64,000 nucleotides of DNA from positions 893,366 to 957,365 of the forward strand of contig NZ_JAMLJK010000001.1 of the NCBI RefSeq assembly GCF_023700005.1, given 5' to 3'. This document shows, one piece after another, positions 1 through 9,350 of the stretch (the stretch's first letter is position 1; each line of letters begins with the position of its first letter). The position numbers and the translations under genes are program-made. The notes beneath the pieces were generated by a model that saw only the letters and a program-made list of their open reading frames with translations, was not told where the DNA came from and searched no databases. Origin of the DNA: Larsenimonas rhizosphaerae (GTDB lineage: Bacteria > Pseudomonadota > Gammaproteobacteria > Pseudomonadales > Halomonadaceae).

Positions 1-744
1 CTTGAAGAGCTTGAAGCCCAGAAACAGCAGTTTCTCCGGCACATGTCTCATGAGCTTAAAACGCCGCTGGCCAGTATCCGGGAGGGAGCAGGGCTTCTTG
101 CCGATGGCATCGTCGGCGAATTAAGCCCGCGTCAGAAGGAAATCGTGCTGCTGCTGGATGACAGCAGCCAGGAGCTGCAGACGTTGATCGAGCAACTGCT
201 GGATTACAACCTGCTGCAGCATAATCGCAAATTGCAGGTCAAACGCTTTGACGTGGCTGCCATGGTGCAGGACGTACTGAACAAGCACCACCTGGGGCTT
301 GATAACAAGCAGATGGTGGTGAGCTGGTCGAAATATCGGCTGGCCTGGCAGGCGGATCGCACCCGCACCATGCGCATCGTGGACAATCTGGTCTCCAATG
401 CCGTGGCCTATGGGGAAGATGGCGGTAAACTCTGGGTTCGTGCCTTTGTGCACGATGAGATGCTGTATATCGAGGTGGCCAACACCGGCGAGCCGATCGC
501 CGAAAAGGACAGGGACCACCTGTTCGAGCCCTTCTATCAGGGATCGTCGAAGCGCAAGGGGCCACTCAAGGGCTCGGGCATCGGGTTGTCGGTCGCGGCT
601 GAAAGTGCCGCCGCTCAGGACGGCAGCCTGGCGCTTGTGGAGGATGATGATGGAGAGGCGACTGTCTGTTTTCGACTGATCCTTCCCTGGCTGGACGATA
701 ACGGTAGTGGGCATACTGATCAGGCCGAGCTTGAGCGTGCCTGA
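1..744 (+). CDS. glrK: Sensor histidine kinase GlrK/QseE, C-terminal part
   Basis: The reading frame is open from base 1, so the N-terminal sensor and membrane part lies outside the window. What remains is the cytoplasmic kinase core. The HisKA H-box (RHMSHELKTPL) is at bases 37-69, followed by the ATPase domain with an N-box (DNLVSNAVAYG) and a G-box (GSGIGLSV). The expected reaction is autophosphorylation on the H-box histidine and transfer to the receiver of the response regulator encoded two genes downstream. The order kinase, QseG-like lipoprotein, sigma-54 activator matches the glrK-qseG-glrR (qseE-qseG-qseF) operon. The next gene starts 22 bases on, consistent with one transcript. Confidence 0.88.
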   Translation, partial: LEELEAQKQQFLRHMSHELKTPLASIREGAGLLADGIVGELSPRQKEIVLLLDDSSQELQTLIEQLLDYNLLQHNRKLQVKRFDVAAMVQDVLNKHHLGLDNKQMVVSWSKYRLAWQADRTRTMRIVDNLVSNAVAYGEDGGKLWVRAFVHDEMLYIEVANTGEPIAEKDRDHLFEPFYQGSSKRKGPLKGSGIGLSVAAESAAAQDGSLALVEDDDGEATVCFRLILPWLDDNGSGHTDQAELERA

Positions 745-766
745 TGAATAAAGGAAATGATGGGCC

Positions 767-1303
767 ATGAAACTTGAACATATTATATGCGGCCTTGCTG
801 TCAGCCTGATGTTGTCCGGCTGTCAGATGATCACTGGCCATAATCAGAATCTGACGGGCACCGGTGCCAGCAACTGCTTCTTTTCCGGGCCCCCTGTACT
901 GATTGAAGGGGAGTGCCTGCTGCCGAACTGGATCGCGTTTGGCATCAGGGCTCAGCACGGCAATGATGAGTGGCGCCGTGACATCCTGAAACAAACCGGG
1001 GACGATACTCCACAAGACCGCCTCGCGCGGGCTGTGGTACTGTCCTGGGGCACCCGGGCGGAGTGGAAGCAGGCAACTGCGCTGTATCGAACCGAGCTCG
1101 ACAAGGCACCGGTGCCACTTCAGCCCCTGTTGCATTACTGGCTTGATGAACTTGAATACCGCAAGACACTGGTGTCGAGTGCCACCCCCACCAGGGATCC
1201 GCGGATACAGCAACTGGCGGACAAGAATGCCGAACTGACCCGCAAGCTGGACGCCCTGACCGCGATTGAAGAAAGCATGAATGCACGCCGCCGTTCACCC
1301 TGA
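767..1303 (+). CDS. qseG: QseG-like outer-membrane lipoprotein
   Basis: This is a 178-residue protein with a short hydrophobic signal ending in a lipobox (LMLSGC), so it should be lipidated on Cys19 and anchored in the envelope. The rest is soluble and ends in a helical stretch (about residues 145-175) with heptad-like character. It has no catalytic motif. Its identity comes mainly from its place between the GlrK-type kinase and the GlrR-type regulator, where enterobacteria carry qseG, whose product works with the kinase. Sequence similarity to QseG could not be measured here, so the symbol rests on synteny. Start codon ATG at 767. Confidence 0.7.
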   Translation: MKLEHIICGLAVSLMLSGCQMITGHNQNLTGTGASNCFFSGPPVLIEGECLLPNWIAFGIRAQHGNDEWRRDILKQTGDDTPQDRLARAVVLSWGTRAEWKQATALYRTELDKAPVPLQPLLHYWLDELEYRKTLVSSATPTRDPRIQQLADKNAELTRKLDALTAIEESMNARRRSP

Positions 1304-1331
1304 GCGGTGGTGAATGCAAGGAGCATGAGCC

Positions 1332-2675
1332 GTGAGTGCAGGAAAGGCACACCTATTACTGGTCGATGACGATGCCAGCCTGTTAAGGCTACTGAGCATG
1401 AGGCTCGAGAGCCGAGGATATAGGGTTACCACGGTTGAAAGTGGTCGCGAAGCCCTGGCGCACATCCAGTCCGAACGGCCTGATCTGGTACTGTCGGACC
1501 TTCGCATGGATGAAATGGACGGCATGGAGCTCTTCCGTGAGGTACAGTCGCGCCATCCAGGCCTGCCCGTCATTATCCTGACCGCACACGGGTCCATTCC
1601 CGATGCTGTCAGTGCCACGCAGCAGGGCGTTTTCAGCTTTCTGACCAAACCGATCGACAAGGACGAGCTGTTTGCTGCCGTGGATGACGCGCTGCGTCAG
1701 ACGCCGGCATCTGCCGGCAATGACGATGCCTGGCGTGATGAGATTGTCACCCGCAGTGCTGTAATGGAACAGGTGCTTGATCAGGCCCGGATGGTTGCCG
1801 TCAGCGATGTCAGCGTGCTGATTACCGGCCCCTCCGGCAGCGGCAAGGAACTGATGGCCAATGCCATTCACCGTGCCAGCAGCCGAGGCAATCGTCCCTT
1901 CATTGCCATCAACTGTGGCGCCTTGCCGGAACAGCTGCTGGAAAGCGAGTTGTTTGGCCACGCCAGGGGCGCCTTTACCGGCGCGATGCACGCGCACGAA
2001 GGTCTGTTTCAGGCAGCAGATGGTGGCACCCTGTTTCTGGATGAAATCGGCGATATGCCACTGGCGCTACAGGTCAAGCTGCTGCGGGTGCTGCAGGAGC
2101 GCCACGTTCGCCCGCTGGGCAGTACCCGCTCGATCCCGGTCGATGTGCGTATCCTGTCGGCCACGCATCGGGACGTGAACAAGGCCATGGAAAGCGGTGA
2201 TTTCCGTGAAGACCTTTATTACCGGCTCAATGTTGTCAACCTGCGGTTGCCGTCGCTCAGCGAACGAGCCGAGGATATTCCGCTGCTGGCCAAGCATCTG
2301 GTGCATCAGGTCAGCGCTCGTAACCAGTCCAGTGTGAAGGGGTTCTCGCCCGAGGCGCTGTCGCTGCTGGTCGGCTATGGCTGGCCGGGCAACGTGCGGC
2401 AGCTGGTCAACGTGGTAGAGCAGTGCGTGGCGCTGTCCACGTCACCGATCATCTCCCAGGGGCTGGTGTCGCAGGCTTTGGCGTCGGATGAATCCGTGCT
2501 GCCCTCGTTCAACGATGCCCGCGCCGGGTTCGAGCGCAGTTATCTGATCAAGGTGCTGAAGATGACCGATGGTAACGTGACCCAGGCAGCCCGTATTGCC
2601 GGGCGCAACCGGACCGATTTTTACAAGCTGCTGGCGCGCCATGATCTTGAAGTCGCACGGTTCAAGGCTTCCTGA
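1332..2675 (+). CDS. glrR: Sigma-54-dependent response regulator GlrR/QseF
   Basis: This 447-residue protein has three domains. An N-terminal receiver (about 5-120) has the acidic pocket D12-D14 and phosphoacceptor D56 in [14 protein letters not shown] central AAA+ domain has a Walker A variant (GPSGSGKE) and the sigma-54 contact loop GAFTGA. A C-terminal Fis-type HTH reads [21 protein letters not shown]. It should activate sigma-54 promoters after phosphorylation by the kinase at the left edge. The start is GTG at 1332, 28 bases after the lipoprotein stop. In enterobacteria GlrR activates the small-RNA gene glmY; no such gene is seen here. Confidence 0.92.
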   Translation: MSAGKAHLLLVDDDASLLRLLSMRLESRGYRVTTVESGREALAHIQSERPDLVLSDLRMDEMDGMELFREVQSRHPGLPVIILTAHGSIPDAVSATQQGVFSFLTKPIDKDELFAAVDDALRQTPASAGNDDAWRDEIVTRSAVMEQVLDQARMVAVSDVSVLITGPSGSGKELMANAIHRASSRGNRPFIAINCGALPEQLLESELFGHARGAFTGAMHAHEGLFQAADGGTLFLDEIGDMPLALQVKLLRVLQERHVRPLGSTRSIPVDVRILSATHRDVNKAMESGDFREDLYYRLNVVNLRLPSLSERAEDIPLLAKHLVHQVSARNQSSVKGFSPEALSLLVGYGWPGNVRQLVNVVEQCVALSTSPIISQGLVSQALASDESVLPSFNDARAGFERSYLIKVLKMTDGNVTQAARIAGRNRTDFYKLLARHDLEVARFKAS

Positions 2676-2689
2676 CCCGATGCTTCCTG

Positions 2690-2720
2690 CACCGAGCGCC
2701 ATGCCCCGTGGCGTTCGGTG
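2690..2720. terminator. Hairpin between convergent glrR and xseA
   Basis: A 12-bp inverted repeat (CACCGAGCGCCA / TGGCGTTCGGTG, one G.T mismatch) with a 7-base loop lies between the two stop codons. There is no clear U-tract on either side, so it is a possible bidirectional terminator, not a textbook one. Confidence 0.6.
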
Positions 2721-2729
2721 CTTGTCGCA

Positions 2730-4070
2730 CTAGCGCTTGTAGCGTCGCTTTACCTCGGCGCGCAGGCGTCCCTCTCCCAGTCTCACCGTAATCATTTCCC
2801 CGGGCGTTGTTTCCTGTGCCTGACGGATGATGTTGCCCTGCTCGTTTTCGGTAATGGCATACCCGCGGGACAGGGTTGCCAGTGGGCTGACGGCGTTCAG
2901 TTGCCGTGCGGCGACATCCAGCCGGGTCGTTTCCTGCTGCAGGGTGCGGTTTATCGCTTCGTGCAGTGCCCCGCTCAGCCGCTGGGTCAGGGCGCGCGCC
3001 TGCTCGAGCTGACGGGATGGTGGCTGACGCGTCAGGCGGGTATCAAGCGTGTCGAGGGTGCGCCTGGCGTCGCGTTGCTGCTGATGTATTGCGCGCTGCA
3101 TGCGCGCTTCCAGCTGTGAAAGCTGACGCCTGTCCTGTGCGAGCCGATCGCCGGGGTGGCGCAGTCCCAGGCGCGCCCGATCAAGGCGCTGGCCATATTC
3201 GTTGAGAGTGTGCTCCATGGCCCGTACCAGCCGCCTTGCCAGCGCAGCCAGCTGCTGTCTGATCGCAGCCGCGTCCGGTGTCAATTGCTCCGCGGCGGCC
3301 GAGGGCGTCGGTGCACGGGCATCCGCGGCGAAGTCGGCAAGGGTGGTATCCACTTCATGGCCGACGGCGCTCATGACCGGCACCGGGCTCGCATGAATGG
3401 CACGGGCAAGCTGCTCATCATTGAAGGCCCACAGGTCTTCCAGACTGCCGCCACCCCGCGTCAGCAGCAACGCGTCACAGCGCCCGTCACGGGCCGCCAG
3501 TGACAGCGCCCGGATCATGGCGGGCGCGGCGTCCTGGCCCTGTACCGGCACCGGAAATACCGATACCGGCGTAAACGGCCAGCGCGCGCGCAGTACGGCC
3601 AGCACATCCTGTAGCGCTGCGCCGGTGGCCGAGGTAATGATGCCCAGGTGGGCCGGGGGGCAGGGCAAGGGGCGTGCATTATCAAACACACCTTCATCGC
3701 GCAGCTTCTGCTTGAGGGCTTCCAGTGCAGCCAGCAGTGCCCCTTCGCCGGCGCGCTGCACCGCTTCCACAATCAGCTGGTAATCCCCCCGGGGTTCGAA
3801 AAGGGAGACGCGCGCCTGTACCCGTACGGCATCGCCGTGGGTCATCGGAGCGCGAACAAATGCCGCCCGATTGCGAAAGAGGGCACACCGCACCTGAGCG
3901 TGGTCATCCTTCAGGGTAAAATAGACATGACCGGAGGCCGGGCGGGACACATTGGACAGCTCGCCTTCGACCCAGACCAGATCAAAGTGGCGGTCCAGCA
4001 ACTGGCGGGCCTGGCGATTGAGATCGCGTACGCTCAGGGCGGGCGTGACGGGGTCGGTGGCTAGCGGCAT
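2730..4070 (-). CDS. xseA: Exodeoxyribonuclease VII large subunit
   Basis: The 446-residue product has the usual XseA length. An OB-fold nucleic-acid-binding domain comes first (LVWVEGELSNVSRPASGHVY, about residues 33-52). The catalytic core follows with family motifs GIITSATGAALQD, LLTRGGGSLEDLW and SAVGHEVDTTLADFAADARAP, then a long coiled-coil region and a short C-terminal segment (LSRGYAI). With the small subunit XseB it degrades single-stranded DNA from both ends in the cytoplasm. xseB is not in the window. The gene is divergent from guaB, the common gammaproteobacterial arrangement. The ATG at 4070 gives the expected N-terminus. Confidence 0.96.
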   Translation of the reverse strand: MPLATDPVTPALSVRDLNRQARQLLDRHFDLVWVEGELSNVSRPASGHVYFTLKDDHAQVRCALFRNRAAFVRAPMTHGDAVRVQARVSLFEPRGDYQLIVEAVQRAGEGALLAALEALKQKLRDEGVFDNARPLPCPPAHLGIITSATGAALQDVLAVLRARWPFTPVSVFPVPVQGQDAAPAMIRALSLAARDGRCDALLLTRGGGSLEDLWAFNDEQLARAIHASPVPVMSAVGHEVDTTLADFAADARAPTPSAAAEQLTPDAAAIRQQLAALARRLVRAMEHTLNEYGQRLDRARLGLRHPGDRLAQDRRQLSQLEARMQRAIHQQQRDARRTLDTLDTRLTRQPPSRQLEQARALTQRLSGALHEAINRTLQQETTRLDVAARQLNAVSPLATLSRGYAITENEQGNIIRQAQETTPGEMITVRLGEGRLRAEVKRRYKR

Positions 4071-4108
4071 GAATATAATCGGTTCGCGTCATCCGGAAGG
4101 GGGTACGA

Positions 4109-4137
4109 TTGTGCGCGGCCAGCCGAGGGTTTACAAT
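4109..4137 (+). promoter_or_regulatory. Predicted sigma-70 promoter of guaB
   Basis: A -35 element TTGTGC (4109-4114) and a -10 element TACAAT (4132-4137) are separated by exactly 17 bases, about 55 bases before the guaB ATG and within the xseA-guaB divergent spacer. Confidence 0.6.
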
Positions 4138-4191
4138 GCGCGATTAACTTTCCCCGCCGCATCTCTAACCTGACCATTGGGCGTGTCCGAC

Positions 4192-5661
4192 ATGTTACGT
4201 ATAGCGCAAGAAGCTCTTACGTTCGACGACGTATTACTCGTTCCCGGCTATTCCAGCGTTCTCCCCAAGGACGTTAGCCTGAAATCCCGCCTGACGCGTA
4301 CGATCGAACTGAACATCCCCCTGCTGTCCTCCGCGATGGATACCGTGACCGAAGCCCGCCTGGCGATTGCCATGGCCCAGGAAGGCGGCATCGGTATTAT
4401 CCACAAGAGCATGTCGATTGCTCTGCAGGCTGCGGAAGTCAAGAAGGTCAAGAAACACGAAAGTGTCATCGTCAAGGATCCGGTAACGGTCAGCCCGAAG
4501 GCCCGCCTGCAGGATCTGCTTGCTCTGGCCGAGGAACACGGCTATTCCGGTTTCCCCGTGGTTGAAGGCGAAAGCCTTGTCGGTATCGTGACCGGCCGCG
4601 ACATGCGCTTCCAGCCCAACAAGGGCGACCAGGTCGAGAACATCATGACCCCGCGCGAGAAGCTGGTGACGGTTCAGGAAGGCACTTCCCTGGATGTCAT
4701 CAAGCAGAAGCTGCAGGAACATCGGATCGAGAAGATCCTGATCGTCAATGAAAGCTTCCACCTGCGTGGTCTGGTCACCGTACGTGACATTGAAAAGGCC
4801 CGTACCTATCCGAACGCCGCCAAGGACAGCGACGGCCGTCTGCTGGTCGGCGCTGCTGTCGGTACCGGCCCGGAAACCCCGGACCGCGTTGCTGCTCTGG
4901 CTGACGCCGGCGTGGATGTGATCGTGGTAGATACCGCGCACGGTCACTCCCAGGGCGTGCTTGATCGGGTCAAGTGGGTCAAGGAAAACTTCCCGCAGGT
5001 CCAGGTGATTGGCGGTAACATCGCCACTGCCGCTGCTGCTCGTGATCTGGCTGAAGCCGGTGCGGATGGCGTGAAGGTCGGCATTGGCCCCGGTTCCATC
5101 TGCACCACCCGTATCGTGGCCGGCGTGGGCGTACCGCAGATTTCAGCGGTTTCCGACGTCTGTGAAGCGCTTGAGCCCTACGGTGTGCCGGTGATTGCCG
5201 ATGGCGGCATTCGCTTTTCCGGTGACATTGCCAAGGCGATCGTAGCCGGTGCCAACTGCGTCATGATCGGCGGCCTGCTGGCCGGCACCGAAGAAGCGCC
5301 GGGCGAAGTCGAGCTCTTCCAGGGCCGTACCTACAAGGCCTATCGCGGCATGGGCTCCATGGGCGCCATGTCCCAGACCCAGGGTTCCAGCGACCGCTAC
5401 TTCCAGAGCAAGGAAGAAGGTGTCGAGAAGCTCGTGCCGGAAGGCATTGAAGGCCGTGTCCCCTACAAGGGCATGATGAGCGCCATCGTGCACCAGTTGA
5501 TGGGCGGCCTGCGTGCTTCCATGGGCTACACCGGCAGTGCGGATATGGACACCATGCGTACCGTGCCCCAGTTCGTGAAGATCACCGGTGCCGGTTTCGC
5601 TGAATCCCATGTACACGACGTGCAAATTACCAAGGAAGCGCCTAACTACCGCGGTCGTTAA
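4192..5661 (+). CDS. guaB: IMP dehydrogenase
   Basis: GuaB oxidises IMP to XMP with NAD+, the committed step of GMP synthesis. The 489-residue product begins [20 protein letters not shown], the typical GuaB start, so the ATG at 4192 is preferred over an in-frame TTG at 4177. The TIM-barrel is interrupted by a pair of CBS domains (about residues 92-205). The catalytic loop GPGSICTTR carries the nucleophilic cysteine, and the flap contains [12 protein letters not shown]. It lies upstream of guaA, the next enzyme in the pathway, with a structured 127-base spacer between them. Confidence 0.98.
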   Translation: MLRIAQEALTFDDVLLVPGYSSVLPKDVSLKSRLTRTIELNIPLLSSAMDTVTEARLAIAMAQEGGIGIIHKSMSIALQAAEVKKVKKHESVIVKDPVTVSPKARLQDLLALAEEHGYSGFPVVEGESLVGIVTGRDMRFQPNKGDQVENIMTPREKLVTVQEGTSLDVIKQKLQEHRIEKILIVNESFHLRGLVTVRDIEKARTYPNAAKDSDGRLLVGAAVGTGPETPDRVAALADAGVDVIVVDTAHGHSQGVLDRVKWVKENFPQVQVIGGNIATAAAARDLAEAGADGVKVGIGPGSICTTRIVAGVGVPQISAVSDVCEALEPYGVPVIADGGIRFSGDIAKAIVAGANCVMIGGLLAGTEEAPGEVELFQGRTYKAYRGMGSMGAMSQTQGSSDRYFQSKEEGVEKLVPEGIEGRVPYKGMMSAIVHQLMGGLRASMGYTGSADMDTMRTVPQFVKITGAGFAESHVHDVQITKEAPNYRGR

Positions 5662-5681
5662 GGCAGGTATTTCCTGAATCG

Positions 5682-5730
5682 AGAGGGAAGGTGTCCACTG
5701 AAAGCCCGCTTTCAGGACATGCTTCCCTCT
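5682..5730 (+). promoter_or_regulatory. Extended hairpin in the guaB-guaA spacer
   Basis: Nested complementary arms AGAGGGAAG (5682-5690) / CTTCCCTCT (5722-5730), TGTC / GACA, and CTGAAAGC (5698-5705) / GCTTTCAG (5708-5715) form one long stem with small bulges. TGTGTTT follows directly. It could be a partial terminator, an attenuator or an mRNA-processing site setting guaB against guaA output. Confidence 0.55.
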
Positions 5731-5788
5731 TGTGTTTCCGAACACGGCGGACGCCCCAGGCGGCCCCACAACGCAGTGGCCTACACAT

Positions 5789-7363
5789 ATGACAGACATT
5801 CACTCCCACAAGATCATGATTCTTGATTTCGGTTCCCAGTACACCCAGCTGATCGCACGCCGTGTGCGCGAGCTGGGCGTGTACTCCGAAATTCGCGCCT
5901 TCGACATTACCGAAGACGAGATTCGCGCCTACAACCCCAACGGCATCATCCTCTCCGGCGGGCCGGAATCCGTTTCCGAGCTGGGTTCCCCCCGCGCCCC
6001 CGAGTGTGTGTTCGAACTCGGCCTGCCGGTCTTCGGCATCTGCTACGGCATGCAGACCATGGCCGAACAGCTTGGTGGTGCCACCGAAGGTTCCAACAAG
6101 CGTGAATTCGGCTACGCGCAGATCAATGTCAGCGCGGAAGACGACCTGCTGGGCGGTATCAAGGATCATGTGGGCAGTGATGGCGGCGCCTTGCTGGATG
6201 TATGGATGAGCCATGGCGACAAGGTCTCCCGCGCGCCGGACAGCTTTACCGTCACGGCCTCCACCTCAAGCTGCCCGATTGCTGCCATGAGCTGGCCCGA
6301 AAAGCAGTTCTACGGCGTGCAGTTCCATCCGGAAGTGACCCATACCCTGCAGGGCCAGCGCATTCTGGAGCGTTTCGTGCTGGAGATCTGCAAGGCAGAA
6401 CGGCTCTGGACCCCGGCCCAGATCATTGAAGACCTTACCGTACGGGTGAAGGAGCAGGTCGGTGACCGGCACGTGCTACTGGGCCTCTCCGGCGGTGTGG
6501 ATTCCTCGGTAGTGGCTGCATTGCTGCACCAGGCCATCGGCGATCAGCTGACCTGCGTCTTTGTCGATAACGGCCTGCTGCGCAAGCAGGAAGGCGACCA
6601 GGTGATGGAAACCTTCGCCAGCCACATGGGAGTGAAGGTCATTCGCGTGGATGCTGAAGACGAATTCCTTGGCAAACTGGTCGGTGTCAATGACCCGGAA
6701 GCCAAACGCAAGATCATCGGTAACACCTTCATCGATGTCTTTGATCGGGAAGCGGCGAAGATCGACGGCGTTGACTTCCTCGCCCAGGGAACCATCTACC
6801 CGGACGTGATCGAATCCGCGGCCAGCAAGACCGGCAAGGCCCACGTGATCAAGTCGCATCACAACGTCGGCGGCCTGCCCGAGACCATGAAGCTCAAGCT
6901 GGTCGAACCGCTGCGCGAACTGTTCAAGGACGAAGTACGCAAGCTCGGCCTCGAACTCGGCCTGCCCTATGACATGGTGTACCGTCACCCGTTCCCCGGG
7001 CCAGGCCTGGGCGTACGCATCCTCGGTGAAGTGAAGAAGGAATACGCCGACATTCTGCGCGAAGCCGACGCCATCTTCATCGAAGAGCTGCACAACTTCG
7101 ACTGGTACCACAAGACCAGTCAGGCGTTTGCCGTGTTCCTGCCGGTGAAATCCGTCGGCGTGGTCGGCGACGGCCGCCGCTACGAGTGGGTCATCGCCAT
7201 TCGTGCGGTTGAAACCATCGACTTCATGACGGCCCGCTGGGCGCACCTGCCGTATGAGCTGCTCGAGAAGGTCTCCAACCGCATCATCAACGAGATCAGT
7301 GGTGTCTCGCGGGTGACGTATGATGTGAGCAGCAAGCCGCCCGCGACGATCGAGTGGGAATGA
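5789..7363 (+). CDS. guaA: GMP synthase (glutamine-hydrolysing)
   Basis: GuaA converts XMP to GMP using glutamine and ATP. The 524-residue product has a class I glutamine amidotransferase domain with the nucleophile cysteine in FGICYGMQ and the His/Glu pair in QFHPEVTHT. An ATP-pyrophosphatase domain follows with the P-loop LSGGVDSSV, then the C-terminal dimerisation domain ending KPPATIEWE. The ATG at 5789 ([17 protein letters not shown]) gives the usual start; an in-frame upstream ATG would add 19 unlikely residues. The last codons form the attachment core of the element that follows, and the integration leaves the protein complete. Confidence 0.98.
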   Translation: MTDIHSHKIMILDFGSQYTQLIARRVRELGVYSEIRAFDITEDEIRAYNPNGIILSGGPESVSELGSPRAPECVFELGLPVFGICYGMQTMAEQLGGATEGSNKREFGYAQINVSAEDDLLGGIKDHVGSDGGALLDVWMSHGDKVSRAPDSFTVTASTSSCPIAAMSWPEKQFYGVQFHPEVTHTLQGQRILERFVLEICKAERLWTPAQIIEDLTVRVKEQVGDRHVLLGLSGGVDSSVVAALLHQAIGDQLTCVFVDNGLLRKQEGDQVMETFASHMGVKVIRVDAEDEFLGKLVGVNDPEAKRKIIGNTFIDVFDREAAKIDGVDFLAQGTIYPDVIESAASKTGKAHVIKSHHNVGGLPETMKLKLVEPLRELFKDEVRKLGLELGLPYDMVYRHPFPGPGLGVRILGEVKKEYADILREADAIFIEELHNFDWYHKTSQAFAVFLPVKSVGVVGDGRRYEWVIAIRAVETIDFMTARWAHLPYELLEKVSNRIINEISGVSRVTYDVSSKPPATIEWE

Positions 7364-7365
7364 TC
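7352..7365 (+). other. attL core in the guaA 3' end
   Basis: GAGTGGGAATGATC covers the last guaA codons and stop. A 13/14 copy occurs at 21391-21404 and a further related copy at 25812-25825. The guaA 3' end is a known target of tyrosine integrases, and an integrase gene begins about 300 bases downstream. Confidence 0.8.
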
Positions 7366-7410
7366 ACACGTTAGGCATTAGTTGGTACTAACTGGCATTA
7401 AATGACACTT

Positions 7411-7437
7411 AAGCCCATGTTTTCATGGGCTTTTTTG
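7411..7437 (+). terminator. Rho-independent terminator after guaA/attL
   Basis: The perfect stem AAGCCCATG / CATGGGCTT with a TTTT loop is followed by TTTTG. It lies inside the element and now terminates guaA. The terminator at 25848 may be the displaced original. Confidence 0.85.
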
Positions 7438-7492
7438 TTTTTTCGTCTGGCAGTGTTTGGCAACTGATGGCAGCAGGAAGCACCGCTTGAGC

Positions 7493-7648
7493 GTGGTATC
7501 CAAGGTGGTATTATCGAGACATGATGCCATGAGTGATAGCCGATACCATGCTGCTTGATCCTGTGTGTTCATGGTATCGAAATTATTTAACTATCTGTTT
7601 TTATTGATTTTATGGCCTAATTTTTGGGTGATCTTCCAGCATGGTATT
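7493..7648. repeat. Five RTGGTATY repeats, putative integrase or AlpA arm sites
   Basis: GTGGTATC (7493-7500), GTGGTATT (7505-7512), GATACCAT (inverted, 7542-7549), ATGGTATC (7571-7578) and ATGGTATT (7641-7648) crowd the att-integrase spacer. Two related copies recur at 21311-21330 beside the right att core. That distribution is what arm-type recombinase or excisionase sites would show. Confidence 0.6.
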
Positions 7649-7671
7649 GGAATCGAAGAAGGATAAGACTC

Positions 7672-8862
7672 TTGCTGACCGATACCAAGCTGCGCAACCT
7701 CAAGCCGAGGGATAAGCTCTACAAGGTGAATGACCGGGATGGCCTCTATGTGGCTGTCACTCCTGCCGGTTCTATCTCATTCCGTTACAACTACTCTATC
7801 AATGGCAGGCAAGAGACAGTCACTTTTGGCCGCTATGGCGTTGGGGGGATCACGCTGGCAGAAGCCCGTGAGCGACTTGGTGAAGCCAAGCGGATGGTCG
7901 CTGATGGAAAGTCGCCAGCGAAGGAGAAGGCCAGAGACAAGGCGCGTGTTAAAGGGGCTGAAACCTTTGGTGCCTGGGCGGAAAAGTGGCTACGTGGCTA
8001 CCAGATGGCCGACTCTACCCGTGATATGCGCCGCTCGGTTTATGCGAGAGAGCTAGAAACGAAATTCGGCAATCAGAAGCTGAATGAAATCACTCACGAG
8101 GACTTGCGAGCACTGACCGACGCCATCGTAGAGCGCGGTGCGCCTGCTACGGCAGTTCATGCGCGTGAGATTGTACTCCAGGTATATCGCTGGGCGACTG
8201 AGCGAGGCCAGAAGGTTGAGAACCCGGCAGACCTAGTGCGGCCCGCAAGCATTGCCAGGTTTGAGCCGCGGGATAGAACCCTCACGCCCGAAGAAATCAG
8301 GACCATGTACCAGTACATGGGGCGTATTGGTACATCACCATCGATCCGGGCAGCGGTCAAATTGCTATTGCTGACGATGGTGCGAAAAAGCGAGCTGACG
8401 AATGCCACCTGGAGTGAGATCAACTTCAGCGAAGCGCTCTGGACGATACCCAAGGAACGGATGAAACGGCGAAACCCTCACCTGGTGTTTCTATCCAGGC
8501 AGGCCATGGACATCTTCATCGCTTTGAAGACGTTCTCCGGAGGATCTGAGTATGTACTGCCGTCACGCTACGATTCTGACGTCCCCATGAGTAGTGCCAC
8601 GCTCAATCGAGTAATGACCATGACTTACAAGCTGGCTCAGAAAGAGGGGCAGCCGCTTGCTAAATTCGGCCCGCACGACCTGAGACGAACAGCCAGTACC
8701 TTGCTTCATGAAGCTGGTTATAACACCGACTGGATAGAGAAATGCCTGGCGCATGAGCAAAAAGGTGTAAGGGCAATCTATAACAAAGCTGAGTATCGAG
8801 AGCAGCGTACAGCCATGTTGCAGGACTGGGCAGATATGATTGATGAGTGGACAAATGTATAA
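7672..8862 (+). CDS. Tyrosine recombinase/integrase of the guaA element
   Basis: This is a 396-residue phage/ICE-type integrase. The N-terminal DUF4102-type arm-binding domain (LTDTKLRNLKPRDKLYKV...RDGLYV) precedes a core-binding SAM-like domain. The catalytic domain has R238 (TMVRKSELTNATW), H335-x-x-R338 (HDLRRTASTLLHEAG), H361 (AHEQKG) and the nucleophile Y370 (AIYNKAEYR). A TTG at 7672 is taken as the start because AAGAAGGA lies 8 bases upstream and the protein then begins at the usual conserved position. An in-frame TTG at 7624 would add 16 unlikely residues. It should catalyse site-specific integration and excision at the guaA 3' end. Confidence 0.93.
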   Translation: MLTDTKLRNLKPRDKLYKVNDRDGLYVAVTPAGSISFRYNYSINGRQETVTFGRYGVGGITLAEARERLGEAKRMVADGKSPAKEKARDKARVKGAETFGAWAEKWLRGYQMADSTRDMRRSVYARELETKFGNQKLNEITHEDLRALTDAIVERGAPATAVHAREIVLQVYRWATERGQKVENPADLVRPASIARFEPRDRTLTPEEIRTMYQYMGRIGTSPSIRAAVKLLLLTMVRKSELTNATWSEINFSEALWTIPKERMKRRNPHLVFLSRQAMDIFIALKTFSGGSEYVLPSRYDSDVPMSSATLNRVMTMTYKLAQKEGQPLAKFGPHDLRRTASTLLHEAGYNTDWIEKCLAHEQKGVRAIYNKAEYREQRTAMLQDWADMIDEWTNV

Positions 8863-8909
8863 ATTTTCGAGATAAATTATCATCATTTAAAATTTTTAAT
8901 GGTACAAAC

Positions 8910-9350
8910 ATGAAAGAATTTTACGAAGTTAGCTCAGTTGGTGAGCTTAAAAAGCTAGGTGAGCTAAGTGAGCTAGTTAAGCAGCTAGAGAAAATTGTGG
9001 TCCCTTTGAAGGTGACTGCAGATTCATATGAAGAACTGCTGGCTGTTATTTCAACGTTAAAAGAGAATTGGCTACCGTTCAAAAAAGGTTATTTTGTTAG
9101 CAAAAGAGCTGAGTATATTTACTACCTTCTTGAGCATGAAGGGGAAAGGCGCGAAAAACTACTTGGAATCGACGATGAAATTTATAGTGACAAGAAAGTC
9201 GCAAAAAAGTGGTATAAAAGAATAGCTCAAATTGTTCATCCGGATTTTGGTACAAGGGATTCTGAGCAGGCTAAAGAAGCGTTTCAGAAACTTCAAGATA
9301 TTTATCAAGATTTAACCGATGATGAAGCTTTTGGAGGCATAGATGAGTGA
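8910..9350 (+). CDS. J-domain-like protein of the integrase-proximal cargo
   Basis: This is a 146-residue AT-rich gene starting 47 bases after the integrase stop. The C-terminal third (about 95-138) looks like helices II-III of a J domain, with the HPD triad at residues 110-112 (RIAQIVHPDFG) followed by an amphipathic helix (AKEAFQKLQDIYQDL). J domains stimulate Hsp70 ATPase. The N-terminus (10-30, ELKKLGELSELVKQLEKI) is coiled-coil-like. Its last codons overlap the next gene by 8 bases, so the two are probably made together. The start ATG 8910 has only a weak ribosome site. Function is unknown; a defence or chaperone-adaptor role is inferred from context. Confidence 0.7.
   Translation: MKEFYEVSSVGELKKLGELSELVKQLEKIVVPLKVTADSYEELLAVISTLKENWLPFKKGYFVSKRAEYIYYLLEHEGERREKLLGIDDEIYSDKKVAKKWYKRIAQIVHPDFGTRDSEQAKEAFQKLQDIYQDLTDDEAFGGIDE

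Noticed and set aside
121-768. Long open frame antisense to the histidine kinase
   Set aside because: It shadows the conserved kinase domain, has no family signature, and is typical of high-GC antisense frames.
2827-3783. Several plus-strand frames inside xseA
   Set aside because: They lie wholly within a well-conserved XseA gene on the other strand and encode low-complexity Arg/Ala/Ser-rich peptides.
7364-7623. tRNA or tmRNA gene as integration target
   Set aside because: No cloverleaf or CCA-ending tRNA 3' end is visible; the att core lies in the guaA coding end.
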